From assembly GCF_043876815.1 (NCBI RefSeq), contig NZ_JBAWKA010000001.1, positions 992,001-1,056,000 on the forward strand: a DNA stretch of 64,000 nucleotides. Reading direction: 5' to 3'. The notes under the pieces are model-generated. The model ran no database searches, was not told where the DNA came from, and saw only the letters and a list, made by a program, of their open reading frames with translations. The translations under genes and the position numbers were made by a program. Shown piece by piece: positions 28,001 to 36,803 of the stretch. The stretch is from Gaetbulibacter_A sp043876815 (GTDB taxonomy: Bacteria; Bacteroidota; Bacteroidia; Flavobacteriales; Flavobacteriaceae). Positions within the stretch are counted from its first letter, which is position 1; each line of letters opens with the position of its first letter.

Positions 28001-29013
28001 CCCAACCAGGCCAGGCTAGTGGGTATGTGGAGTGGGACGTAACCAGCTTTGTGAATGCCCAGTTAAGTGGCGACAAAAAGGTTTCGCTCAGAATATCCTC
28101 AACAAGTTTAGATGCTTCCACATATGCAGCCTTTTTTTCAAAAGAAAATAGCAATGATAGTGACAAACCGTTTTTGGAATTGGAATTTGCCACTCCTGAG
28201 GTTGGTTTTTATCCATTGCATGATGCCTACGTTGAGAATGGAACCAGTTCCGGTACGAATTTTGGCTCAGCAGATAAAATAATTGTAAAGAACGGCAATG
28301 TAAGTGGTATACGTAACGGATTTCTTAAGTTTAATTTATCCGGAGTAAATTCTGGCGGAACAGTAGCATCGGCAACCTTAAAAATGAAAATAAAGGGTAA
28401 CTACCCGAATGCAACAATTACCTCATGGGATGTAAGTTCTGTTTCAAATGATATTTGGACTGAGGATGCCATCACTTGGGATAACAAACCTCCTTCAAGT
28501 TCTGTTTTGGATAACCAACCCGGTCAGGCAAGTGGTTATGTAGAGTGGGACGTAACCAATTTTGTGAATTCCCAGTTAAGTGGCGACGGAAAAGTTTCTC
28601 TTAGAGTATCCTCAACAAGCATGGATTCTTCAACCTATACAGAATTCTTTTCAAAAGAAAACCCCAATGGAGATGACAGGCCAGTTTTAAAATTAAATTA
28701 CTCTTCATCTTCAGCAAAGCCGGCTCAGAATACCAAATTAAACGAAACGACCTTGGAAGTAAATGAGGAAACTGACCTTGCCAAAATTCAGGTTTATCCA
28801 AACCCTGCAGATTCTGAATTTACTGTGCAAAGTAAAACGCCAATTGCTCAACTGTACATTATAGATTTAAGTGGTAAAACCTTAAAAGTAATAAATGGTT
28901 TAAAGTCTACAAATTTAAATGTTGATGTGAGCAACCTCCATACAGGTATGTACTTTGTACGAACATATTTAGATGATGGTTCAGTAAAAACAAATAAAGT
29001 AGTCATTAAATAA
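25003..29013 (+). CDS. PL8-type polysaccharide lyase with three DNRLRE-like modules and T9SS sorting domain
   Basis: A 1336-residue secreted lyase expected to cut a uronic-acid-containing chain by beta-elimination. A signal peptide (to about 25) precedes an alpha-toroid and beta-sandwich of PL8 type. Catalytic residues can be aligned with chondroitin AC lyase: Asn178 (TNRLWYN), His229 (YFQHG), Tyr238 (HTYGR), Arg294 and Arg298 (GRDISR). The His-Tyr spacing of 9 and Arg-Arg spacing of 4 match that enzyme. Residues about 729-1241 are three tandem modules of 171 residues resembling DNRLRE/CBM96-type domains. The C-terminus (VYPNPADSEFTV to the end) is a type A type IX secretion sorting domain. 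PL8 members act on hyaluronan, chondroitin or xanthan; the substrate here is not decided. Confidence 0.87.
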   Translation: MRKLNYYKCVFLWVFLCLGNLTFSQTVHEQIMESVRTELHIKKTTIDGDVQGHLATIQANGSWADLNYNDTDEPWEPITHLNRLRDMADAYSSSESSYYNNFGLYEAIVDGLNFYHNTNPEAPGVFFSPEITEPTLLCKILILARAGTYQIPTTLENNILTRLDNMPAPYPNRYTGTNRLWYNLWYFYKGLLKDNASEVTYATSDSWNELMPKTTEVEGLQQDLTYFQHGAQLNLHTYGRNFINNINSMAGHLIGTTYGLNDSQKLESYKNYLTVGPYGQAIRGEYISFNVVGRDISRPDKTDGQVTPYINAKILDPSNAAQYDIFKNRLSGSAAPSANVTVRNSYGYRSQFTTHNRTNYNFDIRANSYRTKKTESFAGDNRKGLFLTEGATNIMVDGDEYFNIFPAWDWNKIPGTTAPAYTGSKLLPTQGTGETGNSTFSGGVSDGTYGLQVFRMIDYQTQAKKAWFLFDEEVVCLGAGISATATEGINTTINQCHLDGSVVVSQGGSTSTLSTGGHTLSSNVDWVLHDKVGYFIPNGGNLKLRNQVESGYWQDINTRPAHANEALVTTGVFKFWFDHGVNPSNASYAYIVAPGKTTVQEMNNYNLNAVQILRNDANIQAVKHNTLDMMQVVFHTPGTLIAGDITLEVDKACALILKNISTANVSVSAADPSESYSSLKVSWSSSSISPMRELQLNLPQTDVFKGSTVQGVIDLSLPAQNSTIVKQYPTHDAYVENGTSSGTNFGSADKIIVKNGNVSGIRNGFLRFNLSGVNPGATLVSATLRMKVRGNYPDATLTTWDVSSVTDDSWTEGAITWDTKPASSSVLDNQPGQASGYVQWDVTSFVNAQLSGDGKVSLRISSTSVDSSTYAAFFSKENGDINDRPVLELEYANPKVGFYPTHDAYVENGTSSGTNFGSADKIIVKNGNVSGIRNGFLKFSLSEVSPDATLASATLKMKVRGNYPDATLTTWEVSSVTDDNWTEGTITWDTKPASSSVLDTQPGQASGYVEWDVTSFVNAQLSGDKKVSLRISSTSLDASTYAAFFSKENSNDSDKPFLELEFATPEVGFYPLHDAYVENGTSSGTNFGSADKIIVKNGNVSGIRNGFLKFNLSGVNSGGTVASATLKMKIKGNYPNATITSWDVSSVSNDIWTEDAITWDNKPPSSSVLDNQPGQASGYVEWDVTNFVNSQLSGDGKVSLRVSSTSMDSSTYTEFFSKENPNGDDRPVLKLNYSSSSAKPAQNTKLNETTLEVNEETDLAKIQVYPNPADSEFTVQSKTPIAQLYIIDLSGKTLKVINGLKSTNLNVDVSNLHTGMYFVRTYLDDGSVKTNKVVIK
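27187..28700 (+). repeat. Three tandem 513-bp repeats inside the lyase gene
   Basis: The repeats begin at 27187, 27700 and 28213, exactly 513 bases (171 codons) apart. Copies 1 and 2 are nearly identical at DNA level, for example around DAYVENGTSSGTNFGSADK. Copy 3 has diverged more. The whole-codon period and high identity point to recent duplication or gene conversion of a binding module. Confidence 0.9.
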
Positions 29014-29038
29014 TTTATTAGAAATAATAACGAGACAG

Positions 29039-29095
29039 AACTTTTATGAAAAGGTAAAACCTCCCGGAAACAGGAGGTTTTACCTCGTAAAAGTT
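29039..29095 (+). terminator. Strong two-part hairpin after the lyase gene
   Basis: A 13-bp perfect stem (29052-29064 and 29073-29085) is enclosed by a second stem of about 8 bp (AACTTTTA near 29039 and TAAAAGTT near 29088). There is no long T run after it, but the position 26 bases after the stop codon fits a terminator. Confidence 0.6.
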
Positions 29096-29289
29096 AGCTT
29101 AGAAGGTAAAATTATCATATTTTAATTCGTTTGAGATTGTCCTCAGTAGCAGGATTTTTTGTTCCAATAATTGGTTTATTCAATTTGTGGAATAATAAGG
29201 TTTGTCAATATTGGTCAAAAACGAATAATTTTGTAATATCTCGCGAAGGAATTAACCCGGAGGGAGAGTCGAAGTATTTATGATAATTA

Positions 29290-30096
29290 ATGAAGGTTAA
29301 AATGGATGAGTGGTATAAAAAATTAATAGTACTGGGTTTAGGGTGTTTAATTTCAGGTTGTGTTAATTTGGATGATGCAAAAGTTAAATATGAAAAAAGA
29401 TCAGTTAATTTTAATTTGCCGGAAGGCCGGTATACAAACGAAATGTTAGTCAACGATTTTGGGAATGGGTATTTTCCGAAGAATCGGGGTTTTGCGGAAA
29501 TAAAAGACAGTGTATGTAAAATTACATTTCGAAAGGGATTAAAGGTGCATAATACCGGTATCGCATCACAACCTATCATAATACCGGGAGATAGTTATAC
29601 TATGGAGTACAAAATAAAATATGACCCTGATTTTGAAGAAGGCTTGCACGGAAAACAATTTGGTTTTGGTATAGGCAAAGTTTATAATGGCGGTGAAGGG
29701 GAGGAAGCTCGTGCAAATGGAGACGGAGGTAGTGTGCGTCTAGGTTTTGACGCCACTAAAGATTCCATTTCAAATAGGCTTTATGTTTATTATTGTAAAA
29801 TGAAAGGTAAATATGGGAATAATCCGGGAGATCAAAAATTTAGTTTTGCAAAAGGGGTCTGGAATACTATTAGACTCAAAGTAACCATGCAAAGCGCCAT
29901 AAATAAGGCTGATGGGCGCATCGAAGTTTGGTGTAATGGGGTAAAAAAAATAGATGTTGATGATTTGCTTTTTGTTAGAAAAGAATCGGCGCGGAAAATT
30001 ACCAAACTGGCATTTTCCTCGTTCCCCGGAGGAGGTGGAATATATCCAAAACATGATAATTTTTTGTACATTGATGATTTTCGGTGGTCAAATTGA
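29290..30096 (+). CDS. PL14-like polysaccharide lyase lipoprotein
   Basis: A 268-residue lipoprotein (signal ending LGLGCLISGCVN). After residue 80 the sequence has the look of the polysaccharide lyase 14 jelly-roll: YTMEYKIKYDPDF, LHGKQFGFGIGKVYNGGEG, ARANGDGGSVRLGF, GVWNTIRLKVTMQS, ADGRIEVWCNGVK, and a final FLYIDDFRW. Known PL14 enzymes cleave alginate or glucuronan. The gene lies directly upstream of the regulator (36 bases) and after the PL8 lyase, so it probably adds a second cut of the uronic-acid backbone at the cell surface. The family call is from memory; activity is inferred. Confidence 0.7.
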   Translation: MKVKMDEWYKKLIVLGLGCLISGCVNLDDAKVKYEKRSVNFNLPEGRYTNEMLVNDFGNGYFPKNRGFAEIKDSVCKITFRKGLKVHNTGIASQPIIIPGDSYTMEYKIKYDPDFEEGLHGKQFGFGIGKVYNGGEGEEARANGDGGSVRLGFDATKDSISNRLYVYYCKMKGKYGNNPGDQKFSFAKGVWNTIRLKVTMQSAINKADGRIEVWCNGVKKIDVDDLLFVRKESARKITKLAFSSFPGGGGIYPKHDNFLYIDDFRWSN

Positions 30097-30132
30097 AAAG
30101 GAATAATATTTACATAAAATAAAATTTATATT

Positions 30133-33100
30133 TTGCTACATACTTCAATATGGCATAGGTTAGGATTAATTCTTTTTCTTTTAAGTTCTTTAAATATTAA
30201 AGGGCAGGAAAAAATAGAATTTGATCATCTCACAGTAGAGAATGGGTTATCTCACAATGGAGTGAGATCCATCGCCCAGGACTCTATGGGGTTTATGTGG
30301 TTTGGTACCAGAGATGGATTGAATAGGTATGATACCCAAGAATTTAAGATTTATAAAAATGTTTATAACGACTCTACATCTATCAGTTCGGGGATAGATG
30401 TGTATGCCTTATTCTGTGACAGTAATGGCCATATTTGGGCAGGAACTTCAGGTGGCCTTAATAAATATTTACCAAAAAGTAACTCATTTAAGCGCTATGT
30501 TCACGATGAAAATGATGAACAAAGTATCAGTAATAATGAGGTTAAAGTTATTTCGGAGGATAAGTCGGGTACACTTTGGGTTGGAACCGAGTATGGACTT
30601 AATAAATTAACCAAAGCAGGTAAATTTGAACGATTTTTTAAAAAAACTTTTATCAATGAAGGTTTGAATGGAAATTTAATTCAAGCCATTTACCCGGATA
30701 AAAAAGGAAATATATGGGTTGGTACTAATGAAGGAATAACTCGAATGTACGAGTCGGGTGAAAATTACCAGTTTCAAAATTTTCATTTGAATCCGGAAAA
30801 GGGTAATTCAATGGCTAGTATTGATATTACGTCTATTACCGAGGATGATAAAGGGAATTTATGGGTTGGAACGCATGATGGAGGATTTTCAAGATTAAAC
30901 CTGGAAACCGGACAAATTGAGAATTTTTTAAAACAACCGGGCAATGAAAACACCGTAGTTAGTAATGTGATTAGAAAAATTCTTTTTGATGGAGAAAACA
31001 AGCTGTGGATTACAACGCTCAAAGGACTGAGTGTTTATAATTTAGAGACCGGAAAATTTCAAAATTATCAGTATGACCCTAACTCTGAAAAAAGTTTAAG
31101 CCACAATTCTGTAAGAGATATTTTTAAAGATAAGTCCGGATCAATTTGGTTAGCTACTTTTTTTGGAGGAATAAGTGTTTATCACCCAAATGACACCCCA
31201 TTTAAGGTTTATCAGTTTGACAATTCTAAAAATAGTATAAGCGGAAATATAGTCAGTCAAATAGCAGAGGATAAAAAGCATAATCTCTGGATTGGTACTG
31301 AAGGTGAAGGTTTAAATTATTACGATAGATCCTCAGGTTATTTTAAAGTATATAAAAATAATGCCTCAGATCCAACTTCAATTAATTATAACCTGATAAA
31401 AGCAATATCTATTGATCAGAAGGGATTGGTGTGGGTCGGATCTCACGAAGGAGGTTTGGAGTATTTCGACAGTGATAAAAATGAATTTATTAATTATAAA
31501 CCGAACCCAAATAATCCAAACGATCTTTTTTCAAAAAACATATACAACCTTTTTCATGATAGTCAGGGTAGATTTTGGGTAGGAACTTTTAATAGCGGCC
31601 TTTATCTATACGATGAAAGGAAAAAAAGTTTTAAATCCCTGAGGCTCATGAATGATGGGCTCAAACTAGATGTAAATAATGTTAATCAAATATACGAGGA
31701 CAGTAAAAAGAACATCTGGATTTCCACAAAAAAGGGTTTATATGTGCTAAAAAAAGGTTCTGCACATTTCAGTGTTTTTGATATTGATTTTGGGGTTGAA
31801 AGAAATCAATATGAGATTAATTTTGTTCAGGAAGATACCAATTCAAACCTTTGGATAGGTACTCAGAATATCGGATTGATAAAATTTTCAAATGGTCAAC
31901 AGGTTGCGAGGTTTACAGAAAAGGACGGTCTGCCCAGTTCTAACGTTCTCGGAATGATTGAGGATGAAAAAGGCAATCTGTGGATAAGTACAAATAATGG
32001 TTTGTCAAAATACAATGGTAATAAATTCAAAAAATATACCGTTGAGGACGGTTTGCCCGGGAATGTTTTTAACAATAATGCCAGTTTTATAGACTCCAGA
32101 GGAGAGCTATTTTTTGGCACCTATAATGGCCTGGTAAGCTTTTTTCCTGATGATATTTTAGAGAATCAATTTAAACCAAAATTAGTTTTTACAAACTTGA
32201 AATTATTTAATGATAGGATAAGAATTGATGATTCCAGTTCATTGCTTAATAAAAGTATTACTTATAAAAATGAATTGACTTTTTCCCATGATCAGAACAT
32301 ATTTACTTTGGAGTTTGCATTATTAAATTTTAAAAAGTCAATTAAGAATAGTTATGCCTACAAATTAGATGGTTATGATAAAGAGTGGACGGTTGTGGAT
32401 AAACCTTCGGCTACTTTTAGTAATCTGCCAAGCGGAACTTATACACTTTTGGTTAAGGCGGCCAATAATGATGGTATAGGTAACGAAAAACCTATTCAAT
32501 TACAAATCAATGTTAGGCCACCATTTTGGGCAACCTGGTGGGCCTACCTTTTATATTTTATTTTCATTTCGTCTTTGTTATTTATTGTGACAAGGTACTT
32601 TTTAATTAAGTCTCGTTTAAAACGAGAACATGAAGTAAACCAAATGAAACTTGATTTTTTTACTGAGATTTCACATGAAATTAGAACGCCTTTAACTCTA
32701 ATCAGTGGTCCATTAGAGAACTTGGTAAATTATGATTTTGGTTCAGATTTTATGAGTAAACAATTTGAAACTATGAAAAATAATGTTCATAGATTATCAA
32801 GGTTGGTGAATGAGTTAATGGACTTCAGGAAGTTAGAAGAGAAAAAAATGAACCTCAGAGTTAGAAAGACCAATTTAGTGTCATATGTTGAAAGTGTTTA
32901 TATATCATTTAAGTATTTAGCATTAGATAACAACGTTACTTACACATTCAATTCGGATAAAACTGAAATTCAACTTTATTTTGATGATAAACAACTGGAA
33001 AAAGTATTGTTTAATTTAATTTCAAACGCTTTTAAATCTTTATTGGATAATGGTAAAGTTGAAATTACTATTCGTGATTTTGAGAATGAGGTTGAAGTCA

Positions 33101-34203
33101 GGGTATCTGATAATGGCAAAGGAGTCCCTAAATCGGACAGAGAAAAAATATTTACCAATTTTTATCAAATAAATGATGAACAAAATAAAAATATTGGTAC
33201 TGGAATTGGTTTGGCTATATCCAAAAAAATTGCTGAGCTGCACCATGGTTCACTGATTCTTGAAAAATCTGGATATGGAAGTTTGGAAACAAGAGGTTCT
33301 ACATTTGTTTTAAAACTAAAAAAAGGTAAAATGCATTTCTCGGAAGAAGAAATTAAGAATACACCAAAAGAGAATTTGAATATTCCAAAATATATTTTAC
33401 CGGGGAAACCTATTTCAACAAAAAAAGTAAAACCTTTAAATGGCAAAGAGTCCCATAAATATTCAGTTTTATTAGTAGAGGATAATCAAGAGATTAGAGA
33501 ATTTGTTAAATCTTCGTTGTCATTGTTGTACAATGTTTATGAAGCTGAAAATGGTGAAGAAGGATGGGAAATAGCAGTTACTGAAATTCCGGATTTGATT
33601 GTAAGTGATGTCATGATGCCAAAAATGAATGGGTTAGAATTGTGTGAGAAATTAAAATCTGATGAGCGAACTAATCATATCCCAGTAATTCTATTAACCG
33701 CCAGATCGGGTGATACACATAAAATTACTGGATTAAAATTAAAAGCTGATGTGTATTTAACCAAACCTTTTAGCACTCAGGAATTAGTGCTTAACATAGA
33801 TAATTTATTGTCACTTAGCGAAAAGATGAGAATTAAATTTTCGAAACAAATGCGTTTAGAACCAACTAATGTTATTATAGACAATAAGGAGCATGAGTTT
33901 ATAAGTAGGGTGTTGGACGAAATAGAAAAAAATATTGGGAACACAGAATTTGGTGTACACGATCTAGCTGCTGAAATTGGAATGAGCAGCCCGGTTTTCT
34001 ATAAAAAAATAAAATTTTTGACAGGCATGTCGGTAAATAATTTTATGAAATCTGTTAAGCTAAAAAGAGCTGCTCAACTATTAAAAGAGGGAGACTTTAC
34101 CGTTTACCAAGTAGCTTTTGAGGTTGGTTTTAAGGATAGTAAATACTTCAGTAGAGAATTCAGGAAAGAATTCGGGAAATCTCCTTCAGATTATTCTTGC
34201 TAA
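30133..34203 (+). CDS. Hybrid two-component system sensor/regulator (HTCS)
   Basis: A one-protein sensor and transcription factor that detects an oligosaccharide in the periplasm and activates the locus. Its 1356 residues contain a signal peptide and two seven-bladed propellers of Reg_prop repeats (many copies of a D-x-x-GxLWVGT-like motif, about 30-700). A Y_Y_Y domain (about 720-795), a membrane segment (about 798-826) and HisKA with His848 (EISHEIRTPL) follow. HATPase has NGKGVP and GTGIGLAI, the receiver has Asp1159 (IVSDVMMPKMNG), and an AraC-type helix-turn-helix lies at the end. The start is TTG, since no in-frame ATG precedes the signal peptide. It follows the PL14-like gene by 36 bases. 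Confidence 0.96.
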   Translation: MLHTSIWHRLGLILFLLSSLNIKGQEKIEFDHLTVENGLSHNGVRSIAQDSMGFMWFGTRDGLNRYDTQEFKIYKNVYNDSTSISSGIDVYALFCDSNGHIWAGTSGGLNKYLPKSNSFKRYVHDENDEQSISNNEVKVISEDKSGTLWVGTEYGLNKLTKAGKFERFFKKTFINEGLNGNLIQAIYPDKKGNIWVGTNEGITRMYESGENYQFQNFHLNPEKGNSMASIDITSITEDDKGNLWVGTHDGGFSRLNLETGQIENFLKQPGNENTVVSNVIRKILFDGENKLWITTLKGLSVYNLETGKFQNYQYDPNSEKSLSHNSVRDIFKDKSGSIWLATFFGGISVYHPNDTPFKVYQFDNSKNSISGNIVSQIAEDKKHNLWIGTEGEGLNYYDRSSGYFKVYKNNASDPTSINYNLIKAISIDQKGLVWVGSHEGGLEYFDSDKNEFINYKPNPNNPNDLFSKNIYNLFHDSQGRFWVGTFNSGLYLYDERKKSFKSLRLMNDGLKLDVNNVNQIYEDSKKNIWISTKKGLYVLKKGSAHFSVFDIDFGVERNQYEINFVQEDTNSNLWIGTQNIGLIKFSNGQQVARFTEKDGLPSSNVLGMIEDEKGNLWISTNNGLSKYNGNKFKKYTVEDGLPGNVFNNNASFIDSRGELFFGTYNGLVSFFPDDILENQFKPKLVFTNLKLFNDRIRIDDSSSLLNKSITYKNELTFSHDQNIFTLEFALLNFKKSIKNSYAYKLDGYDKEWTVVDKPSATFSNLPSGTYTLLVKAANNDGIGNEKPIQLQINVRPPFWATWWAYLLYFIFISSLLFIVTRYFLIKSRLKREHEVNQMKLDFFTEISHEIRTPLTLISGPLENLVNYDFGSDFMSKQFETMKNNVHRLSRLVNELMDFRKLEEKKMNLRVRKTNLVSYVESVYISFKYLALDNNVTYTFNSDKTEIQLYFDDKQLEKVLFNLISNAFKSLLDNGKVEITIRDFENEVEVRVSDNGKGVPKSDREKIFTNFYQINDEQNKNIGTGIGLAISKKIAELHHGSLILEKSGYGSLETRGSTFVLKLKKGKMHFSEEEIKNTPKENLNIPKYILPGKPISTKKVKPLNGKESHKYSVLLVEDNQEIREFVKSSLSLLYNVYEAENGEEGWEIAVTEIPDLIVSDVMMPKMNGLELCEKLKSDERTNHIPVILLTARSGDTHKITGLKLKADVYLTKPFSTQELVLNIDNLLSLSEKMRIKFSKQMRLEPTNVIIDNKEHEFISRVLDEIEKNIGNTEFGVHDLAAEIGMSSPVFYKKIKFLTGMSVNNFMKSVKLKRAAQLLKEGDFTVYQVAFEVGFKDSKYFSREFRKEFGKSPSDYSC

Positions 34204-34888
34204 AAAATTTGGGTTTATTTTAAGGATAAATCAATATGTTATTGATTTTAGTATTAGATTTTAACGATTTTCTACCCAACGAACCTTTTGAGAATTCTAA
34301 TTTTACCTAACATTTTAAATGGAAAAATGAGGTACCCAAAAGTACAGACCTTCATTTTTATTATTTAGACAATATTTTGAGTAATTATTTTTTATTCAAA
34401 AGTCTTTGAGCAATCTGTGATGCTTTTAGTTGAACTTAGTTTTACCCGACATGATAATTTAGAATGTTGGGAAACAGATTGAAATGAAAAGTAATTCTTT
34501 AATAAATCAAAGAGTCATCAATATAGTTATTTGACAGAGTTTGGAGGTAACTATAACTTGATAAAAAACAAAAATAAATAGTAGGTTGAAGTTTGAGTTA
34601 GTTTTAGAAGAATTAGGGCTGGAACGGAAGTTCTTGCCCTGAATTCTTCAAGTATTTTTAGGTTGAATTTTATTATTATTTAATTTACTGAACAACAATG
34701 AAAGGCCTAAAAAATTTTCGGTTTTACTAACGAATTTATCGATATAAATGTTGAGATAAAGCTTCATTCTAAAAAATTGTATTAAAAACAGTGAATGACT
34801 TTGATGAGGTCAAGAATCATTCAAAAAATGAAGTATTAATATATTGGATTATAAGTTTAATTATTTACACAGATTTTATAAAACTTAA
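34204..34888. other. Intergenic region between regulator and fucose operon
   Basis: About 685 AT-rich bases without a credible gene. It should contain the promoter of the long fucose operon. No clear -7 box, strong hairpin or repeat was found by eye. Confidence 0.4.
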
Positions 34889-36550
34889 ATGAAAAGGCGA
34901 CAAACTGTTTTAAGAATACACCCAAAGGATAATGTTCTTGTGGCTTTAAATGATTTAAAAATAGGTCAGGTTATTTCGGATAATGATGTGCAAATAGAAG
35001 TTCAAAATAATATACCTGCCAAACATAAATTTGTTACAGAACCTGTTTTAAAGGGTGGCTATGTGTACATGTATGGTGTTTTAGTCGGTAGGGCAAAAAA
35101 AGATATAGTAAAAGGCGGTATTATCAGCACAGCTAACTTGGAACACGCTACTGAAAATTATGGTATTCAAAACCGTAATGACAAAAAAGTCTGGAATGCC
35201 CCTGATTTTTCAAAATTTATAAATAGAACCTTTTTGGGGTATCACAGAGCTGACGGAAAAGTTGGTACGGAAAATAATTGGCTAGTTATTCCATTGGTAT
35301 TTTGTCAGAATAGAAATATTGAGGTTTTGAAAAATGCCCTAGTTGAACAATTGGGATTTGATAAAAAGCAACATACAACTTTTGATGTAGACCATTTAAT
35401 TAAAACCTACAAATCCGGTGGTTCGACCATAGAACTACTAAATGAAAATATAATAGTTGAAGGGGATGATTTTACTAAAAACCCTTTATTCCCTAATATT
35501 GACGGGATTCAATTTTTAACTCATGAAGGCGGTTGCGGTGGTTCAACGGCTGATGCCATTGCCTTGTGTCATTTATTGGCGGGTTATATCAATAATCCAA
35601 ACGTTGCTGGCGCAACAGTATTAAGTCTCGGATGTCAGCACGCTCAAGCAAGTATCCTTGAACGAGCCTTATTTAAAATGGCTCCTAATAATTCAAAACC
35701 ACTATATATTTTAGAGCAGCAGCAAAGCACTTCAGAAAAGGAATTTCTAGCTGAAGCTGTTAAGAAAACCTTCGTTGGATTAATTGAGGCGAATAAAATC
35801 AAAAGAGAAAAAGCGCCATTGAATAAACTTGTGATTGGACTGGAATGCGGTGGCTCTGATGGTTTTTCTGGTATTTCGGCCAACCCAACCTTAGGCTATG
35901 TTTCAGATTTAATTGTTGGTTTAGGGGGGACAACCGTACTTTCGGAGTTCCCTGAATTGAATGGTGTAGAGCAAGAGTTGATTAATAGATGTGAATCGAA
36001 AGAAATTGCCAAAAAATTTTCAAAATTAATGCATAATTATAATGAAAAAGCAACCGCCTTGGGCTCTGGATTTTCAGCAAATCCTTCACCTGGAAATATT
36101 AAAGATGGTTTGATAACAGATGCTATCAAATCAGCTGGGGCTGCGAAAAAAGGAGGTAGTTCACCTGTAAGAGCTGTGTTGGATTATACAGAACAAATAG
36201 AAAATCCAGGTTTAAATTTGCTTTGTACCCCAGGAAATGATGTTGAGTCTACCACGGCATTAGCTGGATCAGGATGTAACCTGATTTTGTTTACTACGGG
36301 CCTGGGAACACCTACAGGAAATCCTATTGCACCAGTTATTAAAGTGTCTTCAAATACAAAGTTATATGAAAAAATGAATGATATTATCGATTTTAATACG
36401 GGCAGTATTATTGATGGAGAAAGCACAATTGAAGAAGCAGGTGAAGCTTTATTAGAAGAAATAATAGCCGTGGCGAGTGGAAAAAGTACTAAGGCCAGAT
36501 TACTTGGTCAAAATGACTTTATTCCTTGGAAAAGAGGTATGTCATTGTAG
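34889..36550 (+). CDS. UxaA-family (altronate dehydratase-type) sugar acid dehydratase, probable L-fuconate dehydratase
   Basis: The 553 residues cover both UxaA parts: an N-terminal SAF-like domain (RIHPKDNVLVALNDLKIGQVI onward, about 5-95) and the catalytic part with THEGGCGGSTADA, SLGCQHAQ, GLECGGSDGFSGISANP and GSGCNLILFTTGLGTPTGNP. The family dehydrates altronate or galactarate. Here every neighbour serves L-fucose breakdown and no enolase-type fuconate dehydratase is present. It is therefore likely to convert L-fuconate to 2-keto-3-deoxy-L-fuconate. The family is firm, the substrate inferred. It is the first gene of the fucose operon. Confidence 0.88.
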   Translation: MKRRQTVLRIHPKDNVLVALNDLKIGQVISDNDVQIEVQNNIPAKHKFVTEPVLKGGYVYMYGVLVGRAKKDIVKGGIISTANLEHATENYGIQNRNDKKVWNAPDFSKFINRTFLGYHRADGKVGTENNWLVIPLVFCQNRNIEVLKNALVEQLGFDKKQHTTFDVDHLIKTYKSGGSTIELLNENIIVEGDDFTKNPLFPNIDGIQFLTHEGGCGGSTADAIALCHLLAGYINNPNVAGATVLSLGCQHAQASILERALFKMAPNNSKPLYILEQQQSTSEKEFLAEAVKKTFVGLIEANKIKREKAPLNKLVIGLECGGSDGFSGISANPTLGYVSDLIVGLGGTTVLSEFPELNGVEQELINRCESKEIAKKFSKLMHNYNEKATALGSGFSANPSPGNIKDGLITDAIKSAGAAKKGGSSPVRAVLDYTEQIENPGLNLLCTPGNDVESTTALAGSGCNLILFTTGLGTPTGNPIAPVIKVSSNTKLYEKMNDIIDFNTGSIIDGESTIEEAGEALLEEIIAVASGKSTKARLLGQNDFIPWKRGMSL

Positions 36551-36803
36551 GAAATTATGAATTGGGCATTATTGAAAATAAAAATATAATTCTAATGAAA
36601 AGTCTACCTTTTATAACATTATTGGTTTTGTTCAAAATGGATATCAGCCGGTATCAGAAAGTATACCAACTCAACCAAGTAATAAAATTGCGAGTATCTA
36701 ATATGTTATTCTTGGCGCAGATTAGCATTTGAGTAATTAAAATAGATTTTCCAACAAAAGAATATTTCGTTGGCGATTTTTTTAAAAATAATATTAAAGT
36801 AAA

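Noticed and set aside
36526..36732. 68-codon plus-strand frame between the dehydratase and SDR genes
   Set aside because: It overlaps the end of the dehydratase gene, has no recognisable motif or signal, and looks like chance in AT-rich spacer DNA.
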